Source of the DNA: Rhizophagus irregularis
Taxonomy: Eukaryota; Glomeromycota; Glomeromycetes; Glomerales; Glomeraceae
Direction of reading: 5' to 3'
Assembly: GCF_026210795.1 (NCBI RefSeq)
Contig: NC_089444.1
Location: 1,292,501-1,356,500, forward strand
DNA length: 64,000 nucleotides
In this document: piece by piece, positions 1-13,000 of the stretch
Position numbering within the stretch: position 1 is the first letter of the stretch
How the letters are laid out: every line of letters begins with the position of its first letter
Position numbers and translations under genes: made by a program
The notes under the pieces: generated by a model
Told to the model about the DNA's origin: nothing
Seen by the model: the letters and a program-made list of their open reading frames with translations, nothing else
Database searches by the model: none

Positions 1-214
1 TAAAATTAATAAAAAACTAATTACTAATTACATAATAGTAAAAATATCATTTTGTAAAAATTAATAAGAAAACTAGTGTGAAAACGTATTTGTTAAGAAA
101 AATAATAATAAAACGTCATATATAGCATTTTATTGTAATATACTATTGTAACCGCCCGCATATTTTTTTATTTTTATAATTAAAATCTTATAATAAAACA
201 CATGAAATCTATAA

Positions 215-1972
215 TCACAATTGCAATCTGCTGGCAATGTTCTTGCCGTTTCTTGACGGAACTGCTATATTTTTTGTCATTTTATCCAAAGCCTTCGTTG
301 CATCAACATCTCTAGAATTATAATTTACAACAAATGCCCTTTGAACAAACTTTTGTAAAGTCCGCAAAGAATGGTTAGCCTTTAACTCGGTCATGTTTGT
401 TGCGCTTAACCATCTTTGCAAAATATTTAACATTAAGTTTTCATTGATGAATAAATTTATCTCATGCCCCTCCAAATGACGGATGTTTTCATTTTCTCTG
501 TGAGTGAAAATAATTAATTGGTAAAAATCCGTAGATAAGCAACAGAAAATTCAAATAAAATGATGGTCTGCTTACCCAACTCTCTTTTTCTTAAATATAG
601 TGACTGCTTCCTCAATATTATCAAGAAATTTATTGCGAAAGTCACTGAAATTCCTACTGGCCGCACGCAAACACTCGATACCTTCCGCAGAGTTAAGATC
701 GTAGTTAAAAACTTGCCGGACTAATTCTTCAAAAGCGCTCTTTTCAGGACCTCAAGCGCGAAGAAATAGGCATTTCAATTCTTCTAAAAAGTCTCGATTG
801 GCTTTCGTCTGAATTATGCAAGTTATTAAACAATAGCAACAAGAACTAATGACAAAATAAATGATTGTTGTATTTACTCTGTCCTCTTGCCTTAACGCTT
901 GTGGTATACCGGTTGCTAATGTTGCTGAATTAACGTTTGGTGTAACCAAGTTGAATGAGGTTGCAACTGGTGTTTGCATCGACAAATAAAGATTATAAGC
1001 AAGTAGTAAGATGCTCGGGTTTGCACATAACCACGAACAGATCTGATAAATGTTTCCCATATCGCAAAATGATGCTGGAAGTGTGGATTCTGATGTTTGG
1101 AAGGTCGAACGAGCATCACTATGATCATTAGTAAAAAAAGGTGTATTCAAATGAAACACTTTTTGTGGATTCAGACGAAAAACATCATCATTAAACTCTC
1201 TAGGATGATTAGGACCAGGTGTAGTATTATAATGTAAACGAGAGCGAGGTTCATGTATTTCATTTGATCGATATGAGTCATTATTACGAATTCTATCAAC
1301 ATTTCCGGATTCATCCATCCCATCTAATAGTATATTGTTATAAATTCTATTACTATCATTTGTAATCGGCGTTAGAGGTTCACGTTCGATATCTGCACTA
1401 TTTTTATTAAACTGAACTTCATCTAAAGAATTGAAGAAGGTTAAAACAAAATTTTATGAAGGTTAAAACAAAATTTATGAGGTTATATCAAATTATGATA
1501 AAAAGAGACCTTCTGAAAGAACATCATCATCGCTTAATTCTAAAAGTTTATTTATCGGAGTTAGTTCAGCAATGGCGGTAGCAGCTGGTTCTCTAATGCC
1601 AACGTCTTCATTTAAAATTTCATTGATAGCAGCTGTTGTACGCCTGCGTTTCGTGGTAGTCTTGGAAGTTGATGCCACAGTTTTGGTATTTGGTGATACA
1701 GTTTGTCGATCGGCATCATTTGTAGATTTGTTATCGTTAACAGGATCCTTCCTTTTTCGACCTCGTCTTTTAGTTGAAGGTTTTTTATTTAGATCCGTTT
1801 CCGGTTCTTGATTTTCTTTTGGAACTAGAAAGAAAATTAAGAATATGGCATAGTTTTTTACAATAACAGTAAAAGACGAAAAGTTACTTGAAGGATCGCT
1901 GATTTCGTCTTCGTCAATAGGGATAACATTTTGTTTTTTCTTTTGACCTCGAGTAGTTTTTTTAGGAGGCAT
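215..1972 (-). CDS. Hypothetical multi-exon protein with basic N-terminus, in-frame TGA
   Basis: Predicted exons on the minus strand: 1972-1888, 1824-1510, 1422-878, 808-576 and 497-215, joined by GT..AG introns of 63, 87, 69 and 78 bp. All junctions keep the frame, about 486 codons in total. The N-terminus is Lys/Arg-rich (MPPKKTTRGQKKKQ, later KRRGRKRK and TTKRRRTT), as in nuclear or DNA-binding proteins; the rest is polar and Asn/Ser-rich and I recognise no domain. A TGA at 754-752 interrupts the open frame inside exon 4, yet coding-like sequence continues for about 58 codons to a good donor and into the last exon. The TGA could be a mutated CGA, readthrough, or a sign the gene is dying. 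The 69-bp intron (877-809) is also open in frame, so its removal is less certain. Function unknown. Confidence 0.6.
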
Positions 1973-3027
1973 GATAATGCTGAAACGACTTTAAACTTTG
2001 AGTTGTGCGTAAGAAAAAAATATTAAAAATTATAAAATTGTAAGAAAAAAAGGAGATTGTTTGTAAGGGAAAATTGTAAGAAAAAAGGAGATTGATTGTA
2101 ATACAATAAATAGAACAATTAAATTTTATAAATAGACTAAACTTTTATAGACTCCAATAGCATATGTAACAAACCAATTTCTAATAATAATTAGAATAAT
2201 CAGAATAAAACAATTATTCGAATTGTTCAATAATAATATTACGTTGTATTATTTTGATATTTTTTCTTAACACGTAATGATTAGCATAATAGTTTACTAT
2301 AAATAGCATAAATAGCGACAATAGATTTTAACGAATTGTTTTTGTGATATATGTATTACGTTATTATTAAAGAATCCCTTAAAAGAAATAGATGAAAAAT
2401 TCTAAAAATATTTTTGATAAATTGATAATGTTACCTTTGAAACAGAAAGGTTTTAATTTTTTTTTTTTAATTGAAAAAATATATTAATTCGAAATATATT
2501 ATTATTTTTTTTCTTTAATGAAAATATATATTTTTTTTTATTCGAATTTTTTTTAATCGAAAGTTAACTTTTATATTATAATGTAAATTTCAATTAAAAG
2601 TTAAATTTTGTAGTGTAAATTTTAAACAAAAAGTTTAATTTTAGTGTAAATTTAAACAGAAAGTTAAATTTTAACTACGTTTAGTAAAAAGAAAGTTTAA
2701 TTTTAAATTACGCGTTTAGTGTGAAATTTAAACAGAAGTTAAATTTTAAATTTTAAATTTAATAGATAGTTAAATTTTTTAAACTTTGAATTACTTTTTA
2801 GTCTTTCTAGTGATAACTTTATCAAAAGTTAAATTCTTTTCAAAAACTGATAATTTTTATCTTTTAACGTGGTTACGTTTCACTTTGAAAAAATGTTCCG
2901 AAGTTATTATGTTTCTAACATTAGTCAACGCAGTTATATTAGACAACGATATAGCGCATTCAATATAGCTTCGACGTTAAACAGAACAAATGGTAAATGT
3001 CGATATTTGTCGTTATGATATATACAC
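1973..3027. other. AT-rich intergenic stretch
   Basis: About 1 kb of very AT-rich sequence between the first gene and the transposase remnant. Apart from the degenerate tandem repeat at about 2560-2790, I see only homopolymer runs and no supported gene. A short open frame at 2786-2968 lacks coding character. Confidence 0.6.
2560..2790. repeat. Degenerate AT-rich tandem repeat
   Basis: A motif around AGTTAAATTTT followed by GTGTAAATTTAAAC recurs about five or six times with a spacing near 35-45 bp, with indels and base changes between copies. It looks like an old minisatellite just upstream of the transposase remnant. Confidence 0.5.
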
Positions 3028-6000
3028 TTGTTCCAACAATATTTGATTCTTCTAGATAACATAGCTACTGATAGTAATGATCATGATATTATAGATATTT
3101 ATGATGAAGACGAAGAAATGACGCCAACCATCGATACAAAAAGTGCAGAAAGTGAAAAAGTGAGCGAAGATGATATAGCGTTCGAAAGTGAATATGAAAG
3201 GATGATGGAGGAGTTTAATGAGGGCGACGAATATGAAGGTGATAGAGGAGGTAATGAAAATGAAAGTGATGAAGAAACAAGCGAAGAAGCATCAGATGAG
3301 GAAATCATTGATCAACCTCTCAATAATGAACAACTGCCACATTTCACACAGTCAAATGAATTCAATCCATATTTCAACAATATCACTGAATCCCTGTTTT
3401 TTTGTTGGATGCAAAAACATCGTATATGTAAGTTGTATCATTTCAAGCTTACAAACAAAAATACAATTATAACTTACAGCAATTCTTCACTAGCTACTCA
3501 AGCATATGACAAACTAGTTGATATTATCCGTCATCCACAGTTCAAAAAAGATGACGTTGTGCCAAATAGCCGACGATTTAGGAAATATAGACGGAGGTTA
3601 CCTTTACTCCCAATACGATCTCGGAAAATTAATATTTCTAACAAGAAAACGCCATTAACGTCTAAAGACACCGGAAAAGCGTATTACTTGTCTGTCACAG
3701 ATATCATTCATCATATTTGAACAATCCTTCAATATCAGATAATATGTACTTCGGACCGGGCCAGGAAGTCACCAAGAGTAAAGAATTTTGGCACGGTAAT
3801 ATTTGGAAGGAATCGCCAAAGTTTGGTCAAGCGTCTATCACAATCGCTCAAAATATTTATTACTCGGGAGATTTTGTAATATACAGAGAATCTAAGGAAG
3901 CAAAAGGACTTGGTCGTATATTAGCGATTATACAACAAGATGGCCAGTTAAAGATTAAAATCCAATGAATTTTAATATTCAAAGATTTACCAGGAAATCT
4001 ACAAAGCAATAATCGAAAACAAAGATCCCAAGAAGGCGAACTTTGGTTTATGGACCGAGAGATGGATGATGCAATCATGAACGTCGAATCACAAGCAATA
4101 GTCAATCAGTTAAACATTTCTATTCTTTATGATAATGTTGCAAATGATCCTCATTCGTATAAAATTAGGGAAATTCTCTACAAACATAACGGTCACTGGA
4201 AGATAAGGCATGTCAAGTATTCATATCAACATCCTTCAGAATTCGCGACATTGGAAGAACCAAGAACATCTCTTCCGATCTACAAGTTATTTATCGATTT
4301 GTACTATGACGACTTTGGGACATTCCGCAACGTCTATCATTCGTTAGGCGGTGTTTACATTCAAATAGGCAACATGCCGCTGTAAACGGTCGAATATCAA
4401 GCATGAAAAGATGATAAAATTCAACTACCAAATGTAATTGCCAAATGTTAAGAACGAACAAATTAATTATGAATTGGCGTAGATGGATAAATAATTAGCC
4501 AAAAAGGATAAACATTTAGGAAGAGTAATGATCTACATGATGTAATATTTATCAAATGATTGACAAAGAACCAATAGGATAAATAGAGTCGATCAATTGG
4601 GGCTTAGCAATCTTTAACAATAAGAACGATAAGAAAGAATAATTATAAGCCACAAAAGATAGATTATAAGTAAAACACATAAAGTGGATTGAAAGAACAT
4701 ATAAAATAATGTCAGAAAGATTAAAGAACATAAAATAATATAAAAGATAACATAAAAAGATAATACAAAGATATTATAAAAGATAATATATATATATATA
4801 AAAGATAGCATATTAAAAGATAGCGTATTTAAAATATAGATAGTATATTAGAAAGATAGTTCAAAGATAATATGTAAAAAGAATATAAAAGATAGTATAT
4901 AGATAGAATAGAAAGTAGTGTAAATTTGTATAAATAAAGAACGGGATTCAAAGTAATTCCACAGTTCTCATCCACAGAACTCAATAAAAATATAAGTTTT
5001 ATTTTTTTAATTATTTGTTAGTAAAGTTTAATGTTAGTTAAAGGTAATAGGTTCGCCCTAAACTTTAATTAATGTTTGCTTAATTAATTTTAATTGAATA
5101 AATGGAAATTTTAAGATGAATTAAATATACACTTTTGGAAAGTAATCATTCGTAGCGAGAGCTATCGAAGTTTGAAATTAAAGGTAAAAGTGGATATAAT
5201 TTGGGGAAAATTTAGAGAAGTTAAATTTTTATTTTATATCGTTCGACATTTTATATTACTAACGCTATTTATGTTGTGAACCAAGAATGTTGTTGTTATA
5301 TGTTGTTGTATATTGTTCATTGATTATGTTGTTTGTTAATTATGTTGTTGATTAATTGCTCGTTCGTTTAATTGTTCGTTCGTTCGTTCATTCGTTCGTT
5401 CGACCATGAGAATGCCTGTTCAATGTGGTAACTCTGTAAATTGATGACAGAGGGAATTGGGGGATCTCACCGCTTACCGAAAGACATCATCTCAAGAACC
5501 ATTTCGTGCTAAGATTCGTTCCTTTCGGTGGTTCCTTCGATGAATTTATCAAACCATTCATTACAGAAATGAAGGTGTTAGAGAAAGGAAAATTATGGAC
5601 ATTCGAGGAAATGAATGCATCGTTATTGCAAGTCTTGGTGTTACCACTGCCGATTTGCCACAAGGGAATGATATGGCCAGAGTCAAACGTCATGGCGCTA
5701 ATAAGGGATGTTGGACTTGTAATATGACCAAAGATTCTCTGACATCCAATAACTTTGATTTTCTGTTAGGTTCCCGTTATCATCACCAGTCTGATAAGCA
5801 ATTTGAGGAAATATATGCGGCACAAACTATTACAGAACGTAAAGCAATCGCGGCTGAATACGGATTACGGTTAAATCCATCAATACTCGATCAATTGAAG
5901 AGGGAAAGACATCTACAGTCTCCCCAAGACGCATACCATCTTACGGCTGGAAAAGTACTGAGATTTCTCAAGATTACAATCGAAGCACTTTCATCAGAAG

Positions 6001-7537
6001 GAAAATCAAAATTTATTACGGTTTGGAAGTCCTTTGAATATCCAAAGACTTGGCGAAAATTGCCAAACCTGATATCACATATTGACAGTTTCATGATGTC
6101 GGACTGTTTACAACTGACCATGATGTTTCCTTTTATTCTTAATAGATTTTTGAAAAATACACATTTTAAGAACTTGGAACTTGAGTTATTTCAACGTCGA
6201 ACGGGAGTTACTTGAAGTGATCATGCTATAAAACTATGGTTAAAATGTTGGATAGTAATGGCAAAAACGATGGCAATGGTGTTTAAAGATTCCTTTACAG
6301 CGGAAGAATATAGTGAATTGCGCGAATGCTTATGTAATAAACGAATTCTTTTATTACAGGTATTATTATTAATTCTAGTATAACGCGCTATTGTACAGTG
6401 TAATAAATGATAGCAAAATAGGAAAAGATAATTGGAGGAACCAACAAATCGAAATACAACGAAAAGAAAAAATTACTCATAATTCTATTCAATATAATTT
6501 ATTTATTACATTTATTGTCATATTGCGCAATTAATCCTAATTATTTCATTCGTTTACAAATAGGCATTCAAAGATTTTGAGAATTTACCGAATCTACACG
6601 CCAGCTTTCATCTGCTATTACACGCAAAAAATTATGCAACGTTATTAAACACAAGTGTCGGAACAAAAGAGATGGTTCACCGACTATTCAAGAACATTGT
6701 ACCCCAAACGAATCTAAAAAATGTGAGTTTGGATTTATTAAAGAATTACACCACATTGTTTGCAATACGGCATTTATTAGACGGTGGCATAGATTTGAGG
6801 TTATCTACACTGAACAGTGGATTTATGAATCTACCAAAACATCTGCGACGCTTGATGAGCAACTGGTTCATTATTACAAAAGATAATATCGATATTAATG
6901 ATGATGCGAGCGAAGGTATAGTATAATATTATCCTATAATTGTTAAAAATGAATATTTTATTAACTAGTAATGGTACTTAAAGTCTATTCACCAGACGAA
7001 CAAATTTCTAATATATTGTTAAAGAAGCGCATTTTCCGAAGAAACGTTGTGATATCGCCATTGTTGAATATTTATGCAGAACTGAAACTAGCTTATGAAG
7101 ACCTTGGAGACGATTCTGTGATACTTGACATCACACCATCATTCTTCGAATTTGCGAGTTTTATCTTTGAAAATGAAAGAGATAATACTATTCTGCGCCA
7201 TTTACATATCGGGGATGTTGTATCGATCAATTTCGGAAATGGAAACAATTTTGTGATTATAAGAGCGATATTTTGTCATCAAAAGAACGACCTTCGATTT
7301 GCATTTGTTATCGTTGATTGGTTTGAGGAATTAAATCGAACAAGGCTAGGTTGTCCAATGTATCAGTTACAAATGACACATACTAATCAGCGAAGAGTTT
7401 TTTCTATTAGTTTAGTAAATGCGATTAACATAGTGCATTTCGTTCATTGTTGCAAAGACGAAGAATGCATCGAAGGCGATCACAATTCAAGTAATGATTT
7501 GTATATGCGAAACTTGTATTTTTTCAAGGCCATTTAA
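3028..7537 (+). pseudogene. Broken tnp2-like transposase-derived gene
   Basis: Consecutive open blocks read as one ancestral protein: an acidic N-terminal part, 3028-3720; a block from 3717 to 4376; a block resuming at 5475; exon 6564-6915; and a last exon 6969-7537 (introns 6360-6563 and 6916-6968, GT..AG, frame kept). The blocks resemble a repeated family I associate with glomeromycotan genomes (motifs LPQGNDMA, GC.TC, ERHLQSPQDAYHLTAGK, HLLDGGIDLRLS), similar in layout to plant and fungal tnp2/CACTA transposases. Lesions: a one-base frameshift near 3710, TGA at 3966-3968, an insertion at 4381-5469, a frameshift near 5590, and TGA at 6213-6215. The 5' end and terminal repeats were not found. 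It is not functional as it stands. The tnp2 link is from memory of the family; the broken colinear blocks are seen directly. Confidence 0.75.
4381..5469 (+). mobile_element. Probable solo LTR inserted in the transposase gene
   Basis: The insert begins TGTAAACGG and ends GGGATCTCA, so it has TG..CA ends, and is flanked by CCGC on both sides (4377-4380 and 5470-5473). Removing it and one CCGC restores a continuous reading frame across the join, which is strong evidence for a single insertion. The 1,089 bp have no coding capacity but hold an AATAAA near 4983, A-rich degenerate repeats with AAAGATA motifs (4640-4930) and a GTTC microsatellite (about 5360-5402). Orientation is assumed from the AATAAA. 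It is not an intron, since there is no GT..AG pair that preserves the protein. Confidence 0.6.
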
Positions 7538-7674
7538 TGTTTATTATTTGTGGTCTGGTGATGTTATAATTATTGTTCATAGAACAATTTCATTTTATTC
7601 ATGATTTAGAACACGTACAATTGGATTTAGAATAGAACACTTTACGATTTATTTGCGACATCAAAAATAAAAAT

Positions 7675-7893
7675 TAATTTTATCTTTAATGTACATTTAA
7701 TGTAACTTTAATACATATTAAATACAATTTTATGATATGTTGAATATAACTTCTATATAAATTAAATGCAATATTACGATACGTTAAATATAACTTTTAT
7801 ATAAACTAAATGCAACTTCACGATATGTTAAATATAAATTAAATATAACTTTTATATACATTAAATACAATTTTATTATACATCAAATACAAC
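7675..7893. repeat. Degenerate tandem repeat
   Basis: A unit of about 50 bp built from ATTAAATGCAA, ACGATATGTTAAATATAA and CTTTTATATA recurs three to four times with changes. It directly abuts the foldback element at 7903. Confidence 0.5.
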
Positions 7894-7902
7894 TTTAATA
7901 TA

Positions 7903-8197
7903 GGACCCCGGATATCTCCAAAACAGGTCATAAGTCACACTTTCGGCAGATTGGCCCATTTTTCAGGGGCTCAAAAAATCGTTTTTTGTAAATATCTCGG
8001 CATCCAGTGGTCCAATTTTGATGAACTTTTTTTTAAATTGTAGAGCTAAATGAGGGCTACAAAATAAAAAAAGTTCATTAAAATTGAATTACTGGATGCT
8101 GAGATATTTACAAAAAACGATTTTTTGAGTTTCAGCAAAAAGGGGTGTTTTTGGCCAAAAGTCCATTATGACCTTTATATTAGATATCTGGGGTCCT
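7903..8197. mobile_element. Foldback MITE, 9-bp target duplication
   Basis: Nearly the whole element is one imperfect palindrome. The left end GGACCCCGGATATCTCC pairs with the right end AGATATCTGGGGTCC, and the inner arms pair over more than 100 bases, including CAAAAAATCGTTTTTTGTAA on one side and its complement on the other. The short loop is near 8040-8070. TTTAATATA lies immediately on both sides (7894-7902 and 8198-8206). It has no coding capacity. The 9-bp duplication would fit a Mutator-type (MULE) transposase. Confidence 0.75.
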
Positions 8198-8835
8198 TTT
8201 AATATATTTCTAATATACATTGAATATAACGTGGACTAAGCTCGATACGATTTTTGTACGACCTGGTTATATCAGGTGACGATCTCCTTAATATGCGTCA
8301 ACCTTATACATATGATCCGCGAAAACTTATAATCAAGATTTGGTCACGATATGGTATTAAATCTTTACGATAAGTTCTATGATAAAGTTTTGATATAGTT
8401 ACGATATGGTTTCGATTTTAAAAGTTTCTGCAAAGTATTAAACAATTAAAAGAATATACTGTAATAATAAATTTCATTATGTATTCCATATTTTTTTTTA
8501 TAAATAAAGCTTATTTAGATGATAATTTATAACCTTATGATATCATAGTAAATATCAATTCAACTTAATCATATAGCAGACTCATTTTAAGAAATAATGG
8601 AATGTTTATTAAATAATACATGATTTAGAATTTTAATTATTAAAAATTTAAAACTTTATTTAGTAACATTGCAACAAATAAAATGTAATTAATAAGTTAA
8701 AAATAATTTACATGCTGCACTTTATATATGCAAAGTACATAGATTATAAATTCAAATAAAACTGAAACTATTGAGTTTAATTTTTCTTATTGTAATTAAG
8801 ATTGGTTGCCATAAGTAATGATTATTATATATCAA

Positions 8836-9114
8836 ATTACAACCTTTCCTATAAAAAAGGAATGTTCAGAAAACATACATAAAATAAACATAAAATGTAC
8901 ATTATACATAAAATGTCTATAGAATGTCCATAGTTTCACATAGGATATATGCAAAGGGGACTCATATATTTTTTTGTACATTTTATATACAGTGAGCCCA
9001 TCTTGTATATTTTTTATATATTTTATGGACATTCTATAGACATTTTATGTATATTGTATATTTTATGTATATATTCTAAACATTCCTTTTTTATAGGGCT
9101 TTAGCAGTTGTAAT
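8836..9114. mobile_element. Inverted-repeat MITE (CCTATAAAAAAGG ends)
   Basis: The left arm has ATTACAAC then CCTATAAAAAAGGAATGTT and further ACATAAAATGTCTATAGAAT. The right arm is its complement ending in CCTTTTTTATAGG and GTTGTAAT. The arms are about 100 bp around an unpaired centre (about 8935-9000). I found no clean target duplication. It may be related to the two shorter elements with CCCTATAAAAAAA ends at 9863 and 47696. Confidence 0.6.
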
Positions 9115-9862
9115 ATTACTATAAATTTAGGCTGTAAATTGGCTAAAAGATGATAATTCAGTCTGATTTACAACCATTATATTTACTTAACTTTTGGACT
9201 TACAACTATTTACAGAGACCAACACTAATTGTAATATTGTCAAATATTAAAATAATTCAAAAGAAGGAATAAAGTTTGCACAGATGATCTTCAATTGATA
9301 GAAAAACACCCAATCATCATCATTTCAATTTAATTTATTTTAGTATAGTAAAAATAAGTTCTTGGCGAGATTTTTTTACTTTTAATGCAAGAAATTTTAA
9401 TTACCCTTTAACATTTACTCAAGCTTTCATTAAAATTTTTGTCAAACTTGCTCAAGCTTATAATTCTATTGATTTCGTTATTGTGATACTTGAGTAGTGA
9501 GTACAATGACATCACTATCTGATCAAACTAATATATAACAATACATACAGTAATTGATAAAATAAAATCCTTTAGTATTTTAACGCTAGATTACTTCATT
9601 GAGGACTTTACATAATACATAATAAAAATATTTAACATAAAATTTAATAATAAAATATATATTTATTGTATAATATATATGTAATTGTCCTTACTTATAT
9701 AATAATATAACTATACCCTATAATAATATAACTAATTATATAAAATATACAAAAAAAAAAATGTCATACTTATAATAAATATAATAAATATAAAATCTGA
9801 TAAGGAAAAATATAAAAAGATTTTAAAATTGTTAAATTATATGAAGTTTTATATTCGTGTCA

Positions 9863-9970
9863 CCCTATAAAAAAAATTCCGATAAATGATCATTTTTCTA
9901 GCTTTTTTTTATTCCAAACTCCAAAGAAACTCAGACACGTGATCATTTTTCTGAAAAATTTTTTACAGGG
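9863..9970. mobile_element. Short MITE-like repeat
   Basis: It begins CCCTATAAAAAAAATTCCG and ends AATTTTTTACAGGG, giving short terminal inverted repeats. Its core (TCCGATAAATGATCATTTTTC and ACTC..GATC) recurs at 47696-47814, so this is a dispersed family with at least two copies here. Confidence 0.5.
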
Positions 9971-10006
9971 CGCAATATTGCAAATTGGAAAACATATATA
10001 AGTTAA

Positions 10007-13000
10007 TTATTTTATCTGAATTAATTTTTTCAAATTAAATAAATCATTATTACAATTATTAACATTAATATCAAAGTGGTTTGTAGTAAAATTATTTTGA
10101 TTTACTGTCAATTGTGATGGTTGTTGTCGTGTTGGTTGTAAACTTCTAATAAAATCATTTTTTCTGTCATTACAATGATTTCTTAAGGCAATTTTACATA
10201 ATATATCACCCACAATCCATGGAAATGATATCATATTTTCATCCGACTGTTCAGAAGGATGATATGTTATATAATACCATGCAAAGGCTTTTTGTTCCAT
10301 TTGAATAGAAGCTTCCATTGTAATAATGGTACTACCATTAAAGTAATAGAATTCAGTATCAAATAATTTTCTGTAATGCTTTTTAATTGGGATCATCGCA
10401 TCCATTACACACTTTACCACATCTCGTGGTTTTTTCTTGTCAATTGGATGTGTGTTTATAATGTACCCACTGGTTACTTCAAATTCGGTCATTATTCCAA
10501 ATTGATTCATCAATGCTTTAACATCTCTATCATACGATTTTTTGAGCATTCGTGCTTCCTCTAAATATTTTACATATCCTTCAACATATAATCTTTTATC
10601 AAAATTCAAATCTACATATGGTTTATAATCTTCTTCTTTAATTGAGCGGTATAAAATACCAAGAACTTTCTTAGACTGATAAACAGCTTTATCAGGTTTT
10701 TCCATAAAATCTGGAAATTCTTTGACACGAAGGTTTAATGGGAAACTTGCAGGTATCCCCGTTTTTGGAAAATCCACAGCATCTGAATGTAAATGTGCAA
10801 GTTTAATACATGATTCATGTTTAGCACCTTCTGGATTTTTATCTGCCCTTGCTAAATGAGCATTGGCAATTCTACCAAGCTGATCAGAAAATACATAATT
10901 TACGAAAAATTTTTTTATATCAACCATAGTTACTTTTTCAACTTTTTTGGGTCTTTGAGCTTTGTAATCCATAGGTTCTTCTATTTGTTCTGGAATTAGA
11001 TTCTCATCATAAATTATCCTAATTAAAGTTTTCAGAAAAAAAAGGTATAAATGAATTATTTTTTTTTTTAATTAAAAAAACAATTATATTAGAAATTCAA
11101 ATACATACGTAAAATCATCACCATCAAGATCACCACCACTACATTGATTCGGTATATCACGTTCTCCAACTTGTGGAAATACCAATACATCCACCAGATC
11201 TTTTAAAGCATCACATTTTACAGCTTTTACAATTCTTACATCTCCGGGATGAAAACATGGATTACGGTATACAATACATGTTCCTGTAATCCATTTTCTG
11301 CTAGATGGATTACAAGGATCACTTGTACAACAATATACTTCATTTTCTTTTAATGATTTTGTTTCATCCAAAACTCCCAACAAAAATGCTCCTTTATTAA
11401 CACGAATTTTTGCTTTCTTTTTAATATCTCTTAACATTGTGATACGGAATAAAGAAATTAAATTTATTAAATAAGGATCATTTTTTTGTAAAAATCCTGC
11501 TTTCACATATTCTGCAAGAGACTTTGATGTTCCATATTCATCAATATTATGTTGTAAAACACTTATTGCCGTACTTTCATTTTCAAGAATTTTATTCAGT
11601 TGATCAACCTGCTCATCTTTCATACGAATAAATATATTATCAGGAATTCCTAATGATGACAATAATGTAATTGCTTGTCTATTAAGATAGGAAGGAATAT
11701 AAGCGGAACACCTAATCACTTCTAATTCATTATGAGTTGAATCAAATTTACGTTGACTATTACGTACTTTAACTTGATTTTCTTGTAAAGAACTATCTTG
11801 ACATAACATTCCTTTATACCCAGCCATTCTAAATTGAAAAGCACTAGGGATATACTTTAATTCTAGTTTAGATGCAATATTTCTTGCTAATAAATGAGAA
11901 ATTTTTCCAATACCATCAGAAAATACATAACCATTTCTTTCTATATCAGGTATTTCCTTAATATCATGAACAGGCAGACGCTGAATTGCACGAGTGCTTG
12001 AAAAGCATTGACCCATACGGGCAGCATACTTTGCAACTGTTTTATCCGTGAAATTTCCCATCCAATTTCTTATATCATCCGCAGTTAGATCTTTGGTTGA
12101 AGCAAAGAACCAACAAGAATGGTCCCTTAATTGACTTGATGAAAAGGCCAGAAATTCGTAATGTGTATCACCAATTTTGATACCATCATTTAAGGTATGA
12201 AATATTCTGTTATACAAAGCAAGACTATGTTTTTCATTTATGTCACCACTTGATGCACCAATTTTATTGGACGCCTCATCAGAAAAATGAACTCGCAAGA
12301 AATTATCTTTCTTATCTTTAAAATAACGAATAACCCGATTGGACGTCTCTATATTTGGTGGTAACATGTACATGGTAGTAGGAGTTACTATTATTTTGCG
12401 CATCATTGTACAATAATCTGGTATATGGTTTGGTTTAATTTTAACATCTTTGAGTCTTTTGAACTCTGAGCGTAAATATGATATTGGATTGTATATGCGT
12501 TTTTTGTTTTCATAAATCCTTTCTAATATATGAACTGCAGATTGTGGTGGTAGTTTGTGTAATAAAAAAAAGAATTCTTTGTTGAGATTATAATCATGCA
12601 AATAGTTAAATGAAATAATACATTCTACCATATATAGAACATCAAAATTTAACATTGAACGTTCTACATATTTATTTAATTCTACCCCATCAACTATTTC
12701 AAGTGGGTTATTGAAGTTTCCTGATGTTAAATTATATTCTTGGGCCTTTTTAAACATTTCTCCAAAACGATGATTTTTTTCGAAACGATAATTTTTATTT
12801 TTAGCTAAGTTAAATGTTATTCTATAAACAACCCACTTTCCAAGTTGTTCACTATAATCTGGCATATGAGGCTGAAGAGGACCTTCACTTTTTTGTGGTG
12901 GAATTCTTGTCATTCGATTTAAGATATGTTTTTTATTATCAAATAACGAATACTTTGCAGGAAATTTGCTGGCTATAGTAATTGATCGATAAGAATCTTG

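Larger units (their letters stand above)
7538..10006. other. Gene-free stretch with MITEs
   Basis: About 2.5 kb between the transposase remnant and the RdRP gene. It contains the tandem repeat at 7675-7893 and three inverted-repeat elements (7903-8197, 8836-9114, 9863-9970). The rest is AT-rich with no coding signal that I trust. Confidence 0.6.

Noticed and set aside
1572-1811. Plus-strand 79-codon open frame
   Set aside because: It is the antisense shadow of exon 2 of the minus-strand gene at 215-1972.
752-6215. Altered genetic code in which TGA is read as Arg
   Set aside because: Intact genes here (for example kinases B and C, RdRP) do not use internal TGA, and some end with TGA; simple mutation is more likely.
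8832-9032. Minus-strand 66-codon open frame
   Set aside because: It lies inside the inverted-repeat MITE at 8836-9114.
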